The translations under genes were made by a program, and so were the position numbers. This document shows positions 25,264 through 33,243 of a stretch of 64,000 nucleotides of DNA, one piece after another. Source of the DNA: Actinomycetes bacterium (GTDB lineage: Bacteria; Actinomycetota; Actinomycetes; Actinomycetales; Microbacteriaceae); NCBI GenBank assembly GCA_023386365.1, contig JAEWJX010000041.1, positions 3,868-67,867 of the forward strand. Reading direction: 5' to 3'. Position 1 is the first letter of the stretch. Each line of letters starts with the position of its first letter. The notes under the pieces were generated by a model, which did not search any database, had not been told where the DNA came from, and saw nothing but the letters and a program-made list of their open reading frames with translations.

Positions 25264-26357
25264 ACGCTCCGCGACGTGAGGCGCGCATCCGACTCGATGC
25301 GCTGACCTCGAACCTCGCGGTGCTGCGCGGCCTGGTCGCGCCGTCGGCCGTGATGGGTGTGGTGAAGGCCGACGCGTACGGCCACGGCATGCTGCCGGTG
25401 GCTGCGGCGCTCGCGGATGCGGGGGTCGACTGGCTGGGCGTCGCCGACGTCGACGAAGCCCTGGCGCTTCGTGCCGCCGGCATCCGCACCCCGGTGTTGG
25501 CGTGGCTGCACGGATCGCCGGCCGACTTCGCCGACGCGGCCGAGGCCGACGTCGATGTCGCCGTCAGTTCCCTGAATCAGCTCGATGCCGCCGCAGGCGT
25601 CGGCGCGGCGGTTCACCTCAAGTTCGACACCGGGCTCAGTCGCAACGGTGTCGCGCCGGCCGATGCGGAGGCGGTGATCGAGCGGGCTGCGCTCCTCGAG
25701 CGGGAGGGCCGTTTGCGCGTGCGGGGGCTCATGAGTCACCTGTCCGGTGCGTCTCCGGTCGACGACGCCGCCCAGCGGGAGGTGTTCGCCGCTCTCGTGG
25801 CGGACGCCGAGGCTGCGGGGCTGACCCCGGAGGTGCGGCACCTTGCCGCCAGCCTGGCCGCGGTGACGCAGCCCGATGCCCGCTTCGATCTCGTGCGGCT
25901 GGGCATCGCGCTGTACGGGGTCGCGCCCGATCCGACCGTCGATCCGGCCGCCCTCGGGCTGCGCCCGGTGATGTCGCTCACCACCTCGGTCGCGGCAGTG
26001 CGTCGTGTGCCCGCCGGTACCGGCGTCTCGTACGGCTACACCCACCGCGCCGACCGTGAGACGACGCTCGCCCTCGTCCCGCTCGGCTATGCCGACGGCA
26101 TCCCTCGGCATGCGTCGGGCCGCGCCGAGGTGGCGATCGGCGGCCGGCGTCATCCGCAGGTCGGCCGGATCGCGATGGACCAGTTCGTGGTGGACGTGGG
26201 CGACGCACCGATCGCGGTCGGCGACGAGGTCGTCGTGTGGGGCGACCCCGCCGAGGGGGCACCCAGCGCCGACCAGTGGGCGACCGCCGCCGGAACGATC
26301 GGCTACGAGATCGTCACGCGGGTGGGACCGCGGGTCGCGCGGGTGGCGCAGGCGTGA
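25260..26357 (+). CDS. alr: Alanine racemase
   Basis: This PLP enzyme makes D-alanine for peptidoglycan. The 365-residue product has the PLP lysine in GVVKADAYGHG, the catalytic tyrosine in GVSYGYTHRA and the LVPLGYADGIPR and GRIAMDQFVVDVGD motifs. Length and motifs are normal. It starts with a GTG overlapping acpS and is overlapped by tsaE, so acpS-alr-tsaE form one coupled set. Confidence 0.96.
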   Translation: MNAPRREARIRLDALTSNLAVLRGLVAPSAVMGVVKADAYGHGMLPVAAALADAGVDWLGVADVDEALALRAAGIRTPVLAWLHGSPADFADAAEADVDVAVSSLNQLDAAAGVGAAVHLKFDTGLSRNGVAPADAEAVIERAALLEREGRLRVRGLMSHLSGASPVDDAAQREVFAALVADAEAAGLTPEVRHLAASLAAVTQPDARFDLVRLGIALYGVAPDPTVDPAALGLRPVMSLTTSVAAVRRVPAGTGVSYGYTHRADRETTLALVPLGYADGIPRHASGRAEVAIGGRRHPQVGRIAMDQFVVDVGDAPIAVGDEVVVWGDPAEGAPSADQWATAAGTIGYEIVTRVGPRVARVAQA

Positions 26358-26824
26358 GCGCGTCGATCGACCTGGTGGTTCCCGACGCGGATGCGATGGA
26401 GGCACTCGGGGCTCGGCTTGCGCGGGTGCTGCGCGCGGGCGACGTGGTCCTGTTGAACGGCGAGCTCGGCGCGGGTAAGACCACGCTCACGCGGGGTCTC
26501 GGCGCGGCGCTCGGCGCGCGCGGTGCGGTCACCAGCCCCACCTTCGTGCTGGCGCGCACGCATCCGACCGTGTCCGGGGTGCCGCTGGTGCACGTCGACG
26601 CGTACCGGCTGGGGTCGGCGGCGGAGGTCGACGACCTGGACCTCGACCTCGACGGCTCGATCACCGTGGTGGAGTGGGGTGCGGGCAAGCTCGACGGTGC
26701 GGTCGATTCGTGGCTCGAGCTCGACATCGTGCGACCGGTGGGCGGTGATCCGGAGGCGGATGACGCGCCCCGGCGCGTGACGCTGCGGGCGCACGGTTCC
26801 CGGTGGGTGGGCGTCGACCTCTGA
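26354..26824 (+). CDS. tsaE: tRNA t6A biosynthesis ATPase TsaE
   Basis: TsaE is the ATPase that supports the TsaB-TsaD complex making threonylcarbamoyl-adenosine at tRNA position 37. The 156-residue protein has the Walker A NGELGAGKTTLTRGLG and the TSPTFVLARTH and VHVDAYRL motifs. The GTG start overlaps the alr stop. Its partner genes tsaB and tsaD lie directly downstream, separated by a new leaderless promoter before tsaB. Confidence 0.94.
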   Translation: MSASIDLVVPDADAMEALGARLARVLRAGDVVLLNGELGAGKTTLTRGLGAALGARGAVTSPTFVLARTHPTVSGVPLVHVDAYRLGSAAEVDDLDLDLDGSITVVEWGAGKLDGAVDSWLELDIVRPVGGDPEADDAPRRVTLRAHGSRWVGVDL

Positions 26825-26849
26825 CCCTGCTCGGGGGAGCGCGCACACG

Positions 26850-26855
26850 TAGGCT
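26850..26855 (+). promoter_or_regulatory. -10 box of tsaB (leaderless)
   Basis: TAGGCT is six bases before the GTG of tsaB, in the 37-base gap after tsaE. Confidence 0.6.
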
Positions 26856-26861
26856 GGTGCG

Positions 26862-27473
26862 GTGCTGCTGGCGATCGACACCTCCACGGGGACGAGTGTC
26901 GCCGTCGTCGATCGCGACGGTGTTCATGCCGTGCGCACCAGTGCAGACACGCGCGGCCACGCGGAGCTGATCGGCGATTTCATCCGCGACGCTCTCGACG
27001 AGGCAGGGGTGTCACCGCGGGACCTGGAGGCGGTCGCCGTCGGGATGGGTCCGGGGCCGTTCACCGGACTGCGGGTGGGGATCGCCGCCGCACGCACCTT
27101 CGCCTTCGGCATCGGTCGGCCGGTGCTCACCGCCGTGTCGCACGACGCGGTCGCATTCGGTCAGTCGGATGCGGTGCTGGTGCTGACGGATGCGCGGCGC
27201 CGCGAGCTGGCATGGTCGCGGTATGCGGCGCCGGGCGCCGACGGCCTGCCGATACGGCTGGAGGGCCCGGCGCTGGTGCCGGCCGCCGACCTCGACACCG
27301 TAACCGCCGCATCCGGTTACCGCCGCATCGACGCCGCGACGATCGACGCGGGTGCCCTCGGTCGGCTCGCGCTCGCGCGTCTCGACGCGGGTGCGGTGCC
27401 TGGGCCCACCGAACCCGTCTACCTGCGGGCGCCCGATGTCACTCTCTCCGCCCCCAAGAAGGTGCTCGGATGA
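26862..27473 (+). CDS. tsaB: tRNA t6A biosynthesis protein TsaB
   Basis: TsaB is the inactive ASKHA-fold partner that dimerises with TsaD. The 203-residue product begins LLAIDTSTGTSVAVVDRDG and has the GMGPGPFTGLRVGIAAARTFA signature. The start is a GTG right behind a -10 box. The last four bases overlap the rimI start. Confidence 0.94.
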   Translation: MLLAIDTSTGTSVAVVDRDGVHAVRTSADTRGHAELIGDFIRDALDEAGVSPRDLEAVAVGMGPGPFTGLRVGIAAARTFAFGIGRPVLTAVSHDAVAFGQSDAVLVLTDARRRELAWSRYAAPGADGLPIRLEGPALVPAADLDTVTAASGYRRIDAATIDAGALGRLALARLDAGAVPGPTEPVYLRAPDVTLSAPKKVLG

Positions 27474-27925
27474 GCTGGCACCTGCGCGCGGCGACCCTCG
27501 ACGACCTCGAGGCGATCGACGCCCTCGAAACGGTGACCTTCCCCACCGACGCGTGGTCGCGTGCGATGCTGCAGGCCGAACTCACCGGACCGCACGGCCA
27601 CTACCTCGCCGCGGTCGACGACACCGGAACCCTCATCGGCTACGCGGGGCTCCTCGCACCCCGAGGCAGCGGTCAGGGCGACGTGCAGACGATCGCCGTC
27701 GCCGCATCCGCCCGACGTCAGGGGATCGGCGCCGCGCTGCTCGACGCCCTGCTCTCCGAGGCGCGCGAGCGGGAGGCGTTCGAGGTGTTCCTCGAGGTGC
27801 GGGCCGACAACCCCGCCGCGGAGGCGCTCTACGTGACCCGCGGCTTCGAGCGCATCGGCATCCGCCCCGCCTACTACCAGCCCGATGGCGTCGACGCCGT
27901 GATCATGAAGGCGGAGCTGTCGTGA
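27470..27925 (+). CDS. rimI: Ribosomal-protein-alanine N-acetyltransferase family protein
   Basis: This is a GNAT acetyltransferase; RimI modifies the N-terminus of S18 in E. coli. The 151-residue product shows the acetyl-CoA loop QTIAVAASARRQGIGAALLDALL and the FLEVRADNPAAEALYVTRGFERIGIRPAYY segment diagnostic of RimI. The tsaB-rimI-tsaD order is common in actinobacteria. It overlaps both neighbours by four bases. Confidence 0.92.
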   Translation: MSWHLRAATLDDLEAIDALETVTFPTDAWSRAMLQAELTGPHGHYLAAVDDTGTLIGYAGLLAPRGSGQGDVQTIAVAASARRQGIGAALLDALLSEAREREAFEVFLEVRADNPAAEALYVTRGFERIGIRPAYYQPDGVDAVIMKAELS

Positions 27926-28989
27926 GCGCAGACGCACCGATCGTGCTCGGCATCGAGACGAGCTGCGACGAGACCGGGATCGGCATCGTGCGCGGCACCG
28001 ATCTGCTCGCCAACGTCATCGCCTCCTCGATGGACGAGCACGCCCGCTACGGAGGGGTGGTGCCCGAGATCGCCGCCCGCGCCCACCTCGAAGCGCTGAC
28101 ACCCACCCTTGAGGAGGCGTTGCAGACCGCCGGCATCCGTCTCGACGAGGTCGACGCGATCGCGGTCACCAGCGGCCCCGGCCTGGCCGGCGCGCTCATG
28201 GTGGGTGTGGGTGCTGCCAAGGCGCTCGCCGTGTCGCTCGAGAAGCCCCTCTACGCGGTCAACCACCTCGTCGGCCATGTGGGCGCGGATGTGCTGCGCC
28301 ACGATCCGCTCGTCGGCGAGGGTGAGCTCGAACTACCCACCATCGCGCTTCTGGTCTCCGGCGGGCACACCTCGTTGCTGCTGGTGCGCGACCTGGTGTC
28401 GGATGTCGAACTGCTCGGCGAGACCATCGACGATGCCGCCGGTGAGGCGTTCGACAAGGTGGCGCGTCTGCTCGGACTGCCCTACCCGGGCGGCCCCGAG
28501 ATAGACCGGGCGGCGGCCACGGGGGATCCGACCGCGATCCGGTTCCCGCGGGGGCTCACCGCCGCGAAAGACCTCGAACGTCACCGCTACGACTTCTCGT
28601 TCTCGGGACTCAAGACCGCCGTCGCCCGCCACGTCGAGTCGGCGCGGGCGGCCGGCGACGAGGTGCCGGTGGCGGATGTGGCGGCCAGCTTCCGCGAAGC
28701 CGTCGTCGACGTGCTGCTCACGAAGGCGCTCGCCGCCTGCCGCGATCTGGGGGTGCCGCGCCTCCTGCTGGGCGGCGGCGTGGTGGCGAACCGTCGGCTG
28801 CGTGAGGCGGCCGAGGAGCGGTGCGCCGCCGCCGGGATCGCGCTCCGCATCCCGCCGCTCTCGCTCTGCACCGACAACGGCGCCATGATCGCGGCGCTCG
28901 CCGCCCAGCTGATCGCCGCCGGTCACGCGCCGTCGGGTCTCGGGTTCGGGGGCGACTCGACGCTGCCCGTCACCTCTATTCAGGCCTGA
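27922..28989 (+). CDS. tsaD: tRNA N6-threonylcarbamoyltransferase TsaD
   Basis: TsaD is the catalytic subunit that adds threonylcarbamoyl to A37 of tRNAs reading ANN codons. The 355-residue protein starts at a GTG overlapping rimI. It has LGIETSCDETGIGIV, the metal-binding His pair in NHLVGHVGAD, LVSGGHTSLLLV and the C-terminal CTDNGAMIA. Length is normal and no key residue is missing. Confidence 0.96.
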   Translation: MSADAPIVLGIETSCDETGIGIVRGTDLLANVIASSMDEHARYGGVVPEIAARAHLEALTPTLEEALQTAGIRLDEVDAIAVTSGPGLAGALMVGVGAAKALAVSLEKPLYAVNHLVGHVGADVLRHDPLVGEGELELPTIALLVSGGHTSLLLVRDLVSDVELLGETIDDAAGEAFDKVARLLGLPYPGGPEIDRAAATGDPTAIRFPRGLTAAKDLERHRYDFSFSGLKTAVARHVESARAAGDEVPVADVAASFREAVVDVLLTKALAACRDLGVPRLLLGGGVVANRRLREAAEERCAAAGIALRIPPLSLCTDNGAMIAALAAQLIAAGHAPSGLGFGGDSTLPVTSIQA

Positions 28990-29057
28990 GTTCTCCCGTC
29001 GGTTTGCCGCCGGTCGGATGCGCCTGCCACCATGGCGGGACACGGAAGGGGACCCGC

Positions 29058-29642
29058 TTGTCCGACACCACCACCAACCCGACGCCCGAGCAGCCCGAGC
29101 AGCCCACGCCGCCTGTCGAGCCGGCTGAGGCGGCCACGCCCGGCTACGTCGCGCCGAACCCGTATGTGGCGCAGAACCCCTACGTGGCCCAGAACCCGTA
29201 CGTCGCCCAGAACCCGTACGGCCAGCAGGCGCCGGCCGCCCCGGTGCCGCCCGCCCCCGACGCGCAGACGAACCCCTACGCGCCTGCCACCGCCTATCAG
29301 GCGGCACCCGCCTACCAGCCGAACCCCACCGTCCCCGCGCCGTACTCACCGGCGCCCTACAGCGTCGGCGGTGCGGCCTACGCGTACGCGCCGCGCACCA
29401 ACCCGCTCGCGATCACCTCGATGGTGCTGTCTCTGGTGGGCCTCCTCACCTGGATCACCGCGATCGGCGGTGTCATCACCGGCCACATCGCGCTGTCGCA
29501 GATCAAGCGCACCGGAGAGGGCGGCCGCGGCATGGCGATCACCGGCATCGTCGTGGGGTACGTGATGACCGGGTTCATCCTGCTCTACATCCTGTTCATG
29601 GTGGCGATCTTCGGCACGATGTGGGCGAGCGGCAGCTACTGA
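29058..29642 (+). CDS. DUF4190-type small membrane protein with (PYVAQN) repeats
   Basis: The function is unknown. The 194-residue product starts at a TTG behind GGAAGGGGA. Residues 1-105 are a Pro/Thr/Tyr/Gln-rich cytosolic-type tail that includes three PYVAQN repeats. Residues 115-194 hold two membrane segments around the DUF4190 core NPLAITSMVLSLVGL and GGVITGHIALSQIKRTGEGGRGMAI. The core is nearly the same as that of the next gene, showing a tandem duplication. Confidence 0.75.
   Translation: MSDTTTNPTPEQPEQPTPPVEPAEAATPGYVAPNPYVAQNPYVAQNPYVAQNPYGQQAPAAPVPPAPDAQTNPYAPATAYQAAPAYQPNPTVPAPYSPAPYSVGGAAYAYAPRTNPLAITSMVLSLVGLLTWITAIGGVITGHIALSQIKRTGEGGRGMAITGIVVGYVMTGFILLYILFMVAIFGTMWASGSY
29160..29213 (+). 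repeat. three 18-base in-frame tandem repeats
   Basis: Each unit encodes PYVAQN and a fourth partial unit follows (PYG). Units differ at third codon positions, so the peptide rather than the DNA seems to be conserved. Confidence 0.85.
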
Positions 29643-29948
29643 GTGTCCGATCCCACGACCAACCCGTACCGCCCGCTCAGCGCGAACCCCTACGGGCGGC
29701 GCACCAACGGGCTCGCGATCGCGTCGATCGTGCTCTCCCTCGCCGCGTTCCTCACCTTCGCTTCGGCGATCGGAGGAGTGGTGACCGGCCACATCGCCCT
29801 CAGTCAGATCGCGCGGACCGGCGAGGAGGGGCGAGGGCTGGCGATCGCCGGACTCGTGATCGGCTACATCTTCGTCGCACTCGGGGCGCTGTGGCTGCTG
29901 TTCGTCATCCTCTGGATCGCGACCCCCTCGTCCGGCGGCTGGCTCTAG
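29643..29948 (+). CDS. DUF4190-type small membrane protein
   Basis: The function is unknown. The 101-residue protein has a short NPYRPLSANPYG tail and two membrane segments: RTNGLAIASIVLSLAAFLTF, then GGVVTGHIALSQIARTGEEGRG, then a hydrophobic C-terminus. It is a shorter paralogue of the gene that ends just before its GTG start, with no spacer between the two. No ribosome site of its own is obvious, so it is probably translated by coupling. Confidence 0.72.
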   Translation: MSDPTTNPYRPLSANPYGRRTNGLAIASIVLSLAAFLTFASAIGGVVTGHIALSQIARTGEEGRGLAIAGLVIGYIFVALGALWLLFVILWIATPSSGGWL

Positions 29949-30027
29949 CGAGGTCCCCGGCCGCGTTGACAGGCCCTGGGGCCGCTGGGAGCATTGTCGG
30001 AGTCCACCACCGAGAAGGAGTTCGGAA

Positions 30028-30483
30028 ATGACCGACCCCACCAGTACCCCGTCGACTCCGGAAGAGCCGACCCCGGCCGCTTCCGAGCCCGTCACCCCCG
30101 CAGCCCCGGCTGAGCCTGTCGCTCCGGCCGCTCCGGCCGCTCCGGCCGCTCCGGCCGCGAACCCGTACGCGGCGCCCGCCGCGGCGCCCGGCTACGCACC
30201 CGCCGGTGCACCGGTCAAGCAGACCCTCGCCATCGTGTCGTTCATCCTCGGCATCCTGGGCGTGCTGCTCGCGTTTGCCTACGGCTTCGGTCTGATCCCC
30301 GGCATCGTCGCGGTCGTCCTCGGCTTCCAGTCGAAGAAGAAGGAGCCGGCCGCCCCGAAGTGGATGTCGCTCACCGGTATCATCACCGGTTTCGTGGCCA
30401 TCGGCCTCAGCGTCATCATCGGCCTGGTCTCGATCGTCGGCATCATCGCCTACTTCGCGCTCGTCAACTCGTACGGGTACTGA
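30028..30483 (+). CDS. DUF4190-like membrane protein with Pro/Ala tail
   Basis: The function is unknown. The 151-residue product has about 65 Pro/Ala/Glu residues with (PAAPAAPA) repeats and NPYAAPAA, then two hydrophobic segments (QTLAIVSFILGILGVLLAFAYGFGLIPGIVAVVLGF and ITGFVAIGLSVIIGLVSIVGIIAYFAL). It is more distant from the two genes before it but has the same layout. GAGAAGGAG precedes the ATG. A terminator follows. Confidence 0.7.
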   Translation: MTDPTSTPSTPEEPTPAASEPVTPAAPAEPVAPAAPAAPAAPAANPYAAPAAAPGYAPAGAPVKQTLAIVSFILGILGVLLAFAYGFGLIPGIVAVVLGFQSKKKEPAAPKWMSLTGIITGFVAIGLSVIIGLVSIVGIIAYFALVNSYGY

Positions 30484-30503
30484 GCTCGAAGCGGTTCACG
30501 GGG

Positions 30504-30528
30504 AGGGCGGATGCGCGGCATCCGCCCT
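30504..30528. terminator. terminator between convergent genes
   Basis: AGGGCGGATGC, a three-base loop and GCATCCGCCCT give an 11-base-pair perfect stem followed by TCTTG. It serves the DUF4190 cluster and, in reverse, the methyltransferase. Confidence 0.8.
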
Positions 30529-30542
30529 TCTTGCGTCTCCGG

Positions 30543-31724
30543 TCAGCGTGTGACGCGGTCGGCGAGGATCGCCACCCGTCGGCCCGCTGAGCGGGTGAGC
30601 ACGAGCGTCGCCGCCCCCGTGCCCTTCAGCGCGAGGCGCGTGCGGAATGCGGCCGGGTCGACGTCGACGCCACGCTTCTTGATCTCGAGCGTGCCGATGC
30701 CCCGCTCGCGGAGCGCCGATTTGAGCTTGCGTTCGTCGAACGGCAGCTCCTCGCGAACCCGGAACGCTTGACCGAACGGGGTCTCGGGCTGCTCATCCGT
30801 CGTGATCCAGGCGATCGTCGGGTCGAGCATCCGCCCGTCGACGCGGCGTGCCAGCTCGCCGATGAGGCGAGCCCGGATGACGGCGCCGTCGGGTTCGAGC
30901 AGGTACGCGCCGAGCTCCCCCGCATCCGCGTCGGGTGCCTCGGCCGGCGCGGTGAGCTCGGCGGGTGCTCCGCCGCCGAGCAGCAGCGCCGACCGCCCGA
31001 CACCGTCGCGTGCGAGGGCGCCCGACCACACCACCAGTTCCACGACGTCGCGGTCCACCGACACCCACTGGGCCTCGACGCCCTCGGGCAGCAGCTCGTG
31101 ATCGAGCGCCGGGCCGAGTTTCACCCCTGTGGGCTTCTGCGCGGCGCGGGCGAACACGGCATCGAGCGGCGGCGACCAGTCGGCGGGATCGTTCTGCCGC
31201 CGCCCCGCCGCGCGGCGCGCGGGGTCGAACCACAACGCATCGACGTCGTCGGGCTCATCGGCGAGGGCGTCGCCCTGCAGCACCCGTGCGTCCGGGAACG
31301 GCGCCAGGTTGTAGGCGGCGACCGCGGCCGTCACCTCGTCGCGGTCGACGGCGACCACGCGCAGGCCGAGGCCGGCGAACGCCATCGCATCCGCGCCGAT
31401 CCCGCAGCCGAGGTCGGCGACGGAGGTGAAGCCGGCGCGGGCGAAGCGACCCGCGTGCTGGGCGGCCACCGGCAGCCGGGTCGCCTGCTCGAGTCCGTCG
31501 GGGGTGAACAGCATCCGGTCCGCGAAGTCGAGGAACTTGGCGCGGCCGCGCGTGCGCAGACGGGCCTGACTCAGCACCGCGGCGACCAGCTCCGGCGGGT
31601 GCCCGGCGGCGCGCAGTCGCGACACGATCCGCAGCACATCCGCATCCGCCCGAACCTCGCCGACCTCGTCGAGCAGCCGAAGCCCTTCCGGCGACAGAAG
31701 TGCGCGCAGTTCGTCGGGCGTCAT
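30543..31724 (-). CDS. Class I SAM-dependent methyltransferase with THUMP-like C-terminus
   Basis: This 393-residue protein has the SAM-binding motif VADLGCGIGADAMAFAGLGLRVVAVDRD at about residues 105-130 and the DALWFDPARR motif resembling class I enzymes that modify nucleic acids. An N-terminal helical domain (SPEGLRLLDE to LRTRGRAKF) precedes it, and a THUMP-like domain follows. The substrate is not known; RNA is likely from the family. A longer frame continues upstream into the groES control region, but the ATG at 31724 lies six bases after a -10 box. Confidence 0.82.
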   Translation of the reverse strand: MTPDELRALLSPEGLRLLDEVGEVRADADVLRIVSRLRAAGHPPELVAAVLSQARLRTRGRAKFLDFADRMLFTPDGLEQATRLPVAAQHAGRFARAGFTSVADLGCGIGADAMAFAGLGLRVVAVDRDEVTAAVAAYNLAPFPDARVLQGDALADEPDDVDALWFDPARRAAGRRQNDPADWSPPLDAVFARAAQKPTGVKLGPALDHELLPEGVEAQWVSVDRDVVELVVWSGALARDGVGRSALLLGGGAPAELTAPAEAPDADAGELGAYLLEPDGAVIRARLIGELARRVDGRMLDPTIAWITTDEQPETPFGQAFRVREELPFDERKLKSALRERGIGTLEIKKRGVDVDPAAFRTRLALKGTGAATLVLTRSAGRRVAILADRVTR

Positions 31725-31730
31725 CCCCAC

Positions 31731-31736
31731 ACCGTA
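31731..31736 (-). promoter_or_regulatory. -10 box of the methyltransferase gene (leaderless)
   Basis: TACGGT on the minus strand is six bases upstream of the ATG. It sits seven bases from the nearest CIRCE element of groES. Confidence 0.5.
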
Positions 31737-31742
31737 TCCCGG

Positions 31743-31769
31743 TTGGCAGTCGGATTGAATGAGTGCTAA
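31743..31769. promoter_or_regulatory. CIRCE operator 1 (HrcA site) of groES
   Basis: TTGGCAGTC, nine bases, GAGTGCTAA: the right arm is a perfect CIRCE half, and the left arm matches seven of nine positions of TTAGCACTC. It covers the -35 region of groES. Confidence 0.85.
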
Positions 31770-31783
31770 CGGGGGCCTATAGT
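31755..31783 (+). promoter_or_regulatory. groES promoter
   Basis: TTGAAT and TATAGT are separated by 17 bases. The promoter lies between and under two CIRCE elements, which predicts HrcA repression relieved by heat. Confidence 0.75.
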
Positions 31784-31787
31784 TGTC

Positions 31788-31814
31788 CTGGCACTCTCGA
31801 AGGCAGTGTGCCAA
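31788..31814. promoter_or_regulatory. CIRCE-like operator 2 of groES
   Basis: CTGGCACTC, nine bases, GTGTGCCAA: the spacing is exactly that of CIRCE and each arm matches seven of nine consensus bases. It lies just downstream of the start of transcription. Confidence 0.7.
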
Positions 31815-31841
31815 CCCCCAAGTCTGAGAAAGAGGTCACAC

Positions 31842-32138
31842 GTGTCGGTCTCCATCAAGCCGCTCGAGGATCGCATCGTCATCAAGCAGGTCGAAGCCGA
31901 GCAGGTCACCGCGTCGGGTCTGGTCATCCCGGACACCGCCAAGGAGAAGCCCCAGGAGGGCGAGGTCGTGGCCGTGGGCCCCGGCCGCATCGACGACAAC
32001 GGCAACCGCGTTCCGCTCGACGTCGCCGTCGGCGACAAGGTCATCTACTCCAAGTACGGCGGCACTGAGGTGAAGTTCGGCGGGGAAGACCTGCTCGTCC
32101 TCTCGGCCCGCGACGTGCTGGCGGTCGTCGTCCGCTGA
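31842..32138 (+). CDS. groES: Co-chaperonin GroES
   Basis: GroES caps the GroEL chaperonin. The 98-residue protein starts at a GTG (SVSIKPLEDRIVIKQVEAEQ), with the mobile loop TASGLVIPDTAKEKPQEGEVVAVGPGR and the C-terminal GEDLLVLSARDVLAVV. GAAAGAGG lies upstream. No groEL follows: a terminator and an unrelated transporter do, so the matching groEL must be elsewhere, as in many actinobacteria. Confidence 0.96.
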   Translation: MSVSIKPLEDRIVIKQVEAEQVTASGLVIPDTAKEKPQEGEVVAVGPGRIDDNGNRVPLDVAVGDKVIYSKYGGTEVKFGGEDLLVLSARDVLAVVVR

Positions 32139-32170
32139 GTTTGTCAGCGGTGTCGACAACGACATCCCGC

Positions 32171-32206
32171 CGAAAGGCCCCGTGGCTCTGCCATCGGGGC
32201 CTTTCG
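32171..32206 (+). terminator. terminator after groES
   Basis: CGAAAGGCCCCG and CGGGGCCTTTCG form a 12-base-pair perfect stem with a 12-base loop. Confidence 0.8.
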
Positions 32207-32232
32207 CGTCTGCGGGGCGTTCCCGCCGCGGC

Positions 32233-32238
32233 TAGCCT
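32233..32238 (+). promoter_or_regulatory. -10 box of rarD-like gene (leaderless)
   Basis: TAGCCT is six bases before the GTG start. Confidence 0.55.
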
Positions 32239-32244
32239 CGTCAA

Positions 32245-33186
32245 GTGACCGCCTCGACGCCCCCGCCCGCACCCCGAGGCGGCGGCCAAGGCGCCGGGCT
32301 CGCCTACGCAGTCACCGCCTACGGCCTGTGGGGCTTCCTTCCCGGCTTCTTCCTTCTGCTCGCTCCCGCGAGCCCGTGGGAGATCGTCGCCTTCCGCATC
32401 CTCATGTCGCTCGGGTTCTGCGCGATCCTGCTGACCGTGACGCGCGGCTGGCGCGCCTTCATCGGGCTGAGCCGCCAACCCCGGGTGCTGTTCGCGATGG
32501 CGCTCGCCGGGGTGCTCATCTACGTGAACTGGCAGGTCTTCGTGATCGCCACCCTCACCGGGCACGTCGTCGAGGGGTCGCTCGGCTACTTCATCAACCC
32601 GGTCATCACGGTCGCCTTGGGAGTGGTGGTGCTGCGCGAACGGCTGCGCCCCCTCCAGTGGGCCGCGGTCGGCATCTCGGTCGCGGCGATCCTGGTGATC
32701 GCGGTCGGCTACGGCGCGTTCCCGTGGATCGCCCTGGTGCTGGCCCTGTCGTTCGGCTTCTACGGCTTCATCAAGAAGCGGGTCGGTGCCCAGGTGGATG
32801 CGGTCAGCGGCCTCACCCTCGAGACGGCGTGGCTGACGCCGGTCGCCATCATCCAGCTGCTCATCACGGGGGCGACCGTTGGCCTCACCTTCGGACAGGT
32901 CAGCCCCGTCCACTCGTTCCTGATGATCGCGACCGGTGTGATCACCGCCACCCCGCTGCTGCTCTTCGCGGCGGCGGCCCGCCGTCTGCCGCTCGTGGCA
33001 CTCGGCCTCACCCAGTACCTGGCGCCCATCCTGCAGTTCCTGATCGGGGTGTTCCTGCTGCACGAACCCATGCCGCTGGGGCGTTGGATCGGCTTCGGCC
33101 TCGTGTGGGTCGCCCTCGTGCTGCTCACGGTCGACATGGTGCGCGCCGCCCGCGCGGGCCGCCGCGCCTCCCTCCCGACCGCGTGA
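32245..33186 (+). CDS. rarD: EamA-family transporter, RarD type
   Basis: This 313-residue membrane protein has about ten transmembrane helices in two EamA halves and the RarD-specific start GLAYAVTAYGLWGFLPGFFLLL, then PWEIVAFRILMSL and GSLGYFINPVITVALGVVVLRERLRPLQW. RarD was first named for chloramphenicol sensitivity in E. coli; the natural substrate is unknown. It stands alone behind a leaderless promoter and just before the first branched-chain amino acid binding protein. Confidence 0.85.
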   Translation: MTASTPPPAPRGGGQGAGLAYAVTAYGLWGFLPGFFLLLAPASPWEIVAFRILMSLGFCAILLTVTRGWRAFIGLSRQPRVLFAMALAGVLIYVNWQVFVIATLTGHVVEGSLGYFINPVITVALGVVVLRERLRPLQWAAVGISVAAILVIAVGYGAFPWIALVLALSFGFYGFIKKRVGAQVDAVSGLTLETAWLTPVAIIQLLITGATVGLTFGQVSPVHSFLMIATGVITATPLLLFAAAARRLPLVALGLTQYLAPILQFLIGVFLLHEPMPLGRWIGFGLVWVALVLLTVDMVRAARAGRRASLPTA

Positions 33187-33243
33187 CCCCGCGGTAGGGT
33201 CGCCGCGAGCCCGGCCGAACGGCCGCCGAGGAAAGGACTCCGG

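Noticed and set aside
29160..29213. The short tandem repeats as a CRISPR array
   Set aside because: The units are in-frame codon repeats inside a gene with no spacers, and no cas gene is nearby.
29966..29971. TTGACA as a -35 box before the third DUF4190-like gene
   Set aside because: No acceptable -10 lies 16-18 bases downstream; the nearest AT-rich hexamer, CATTGT, is 20 bases away.
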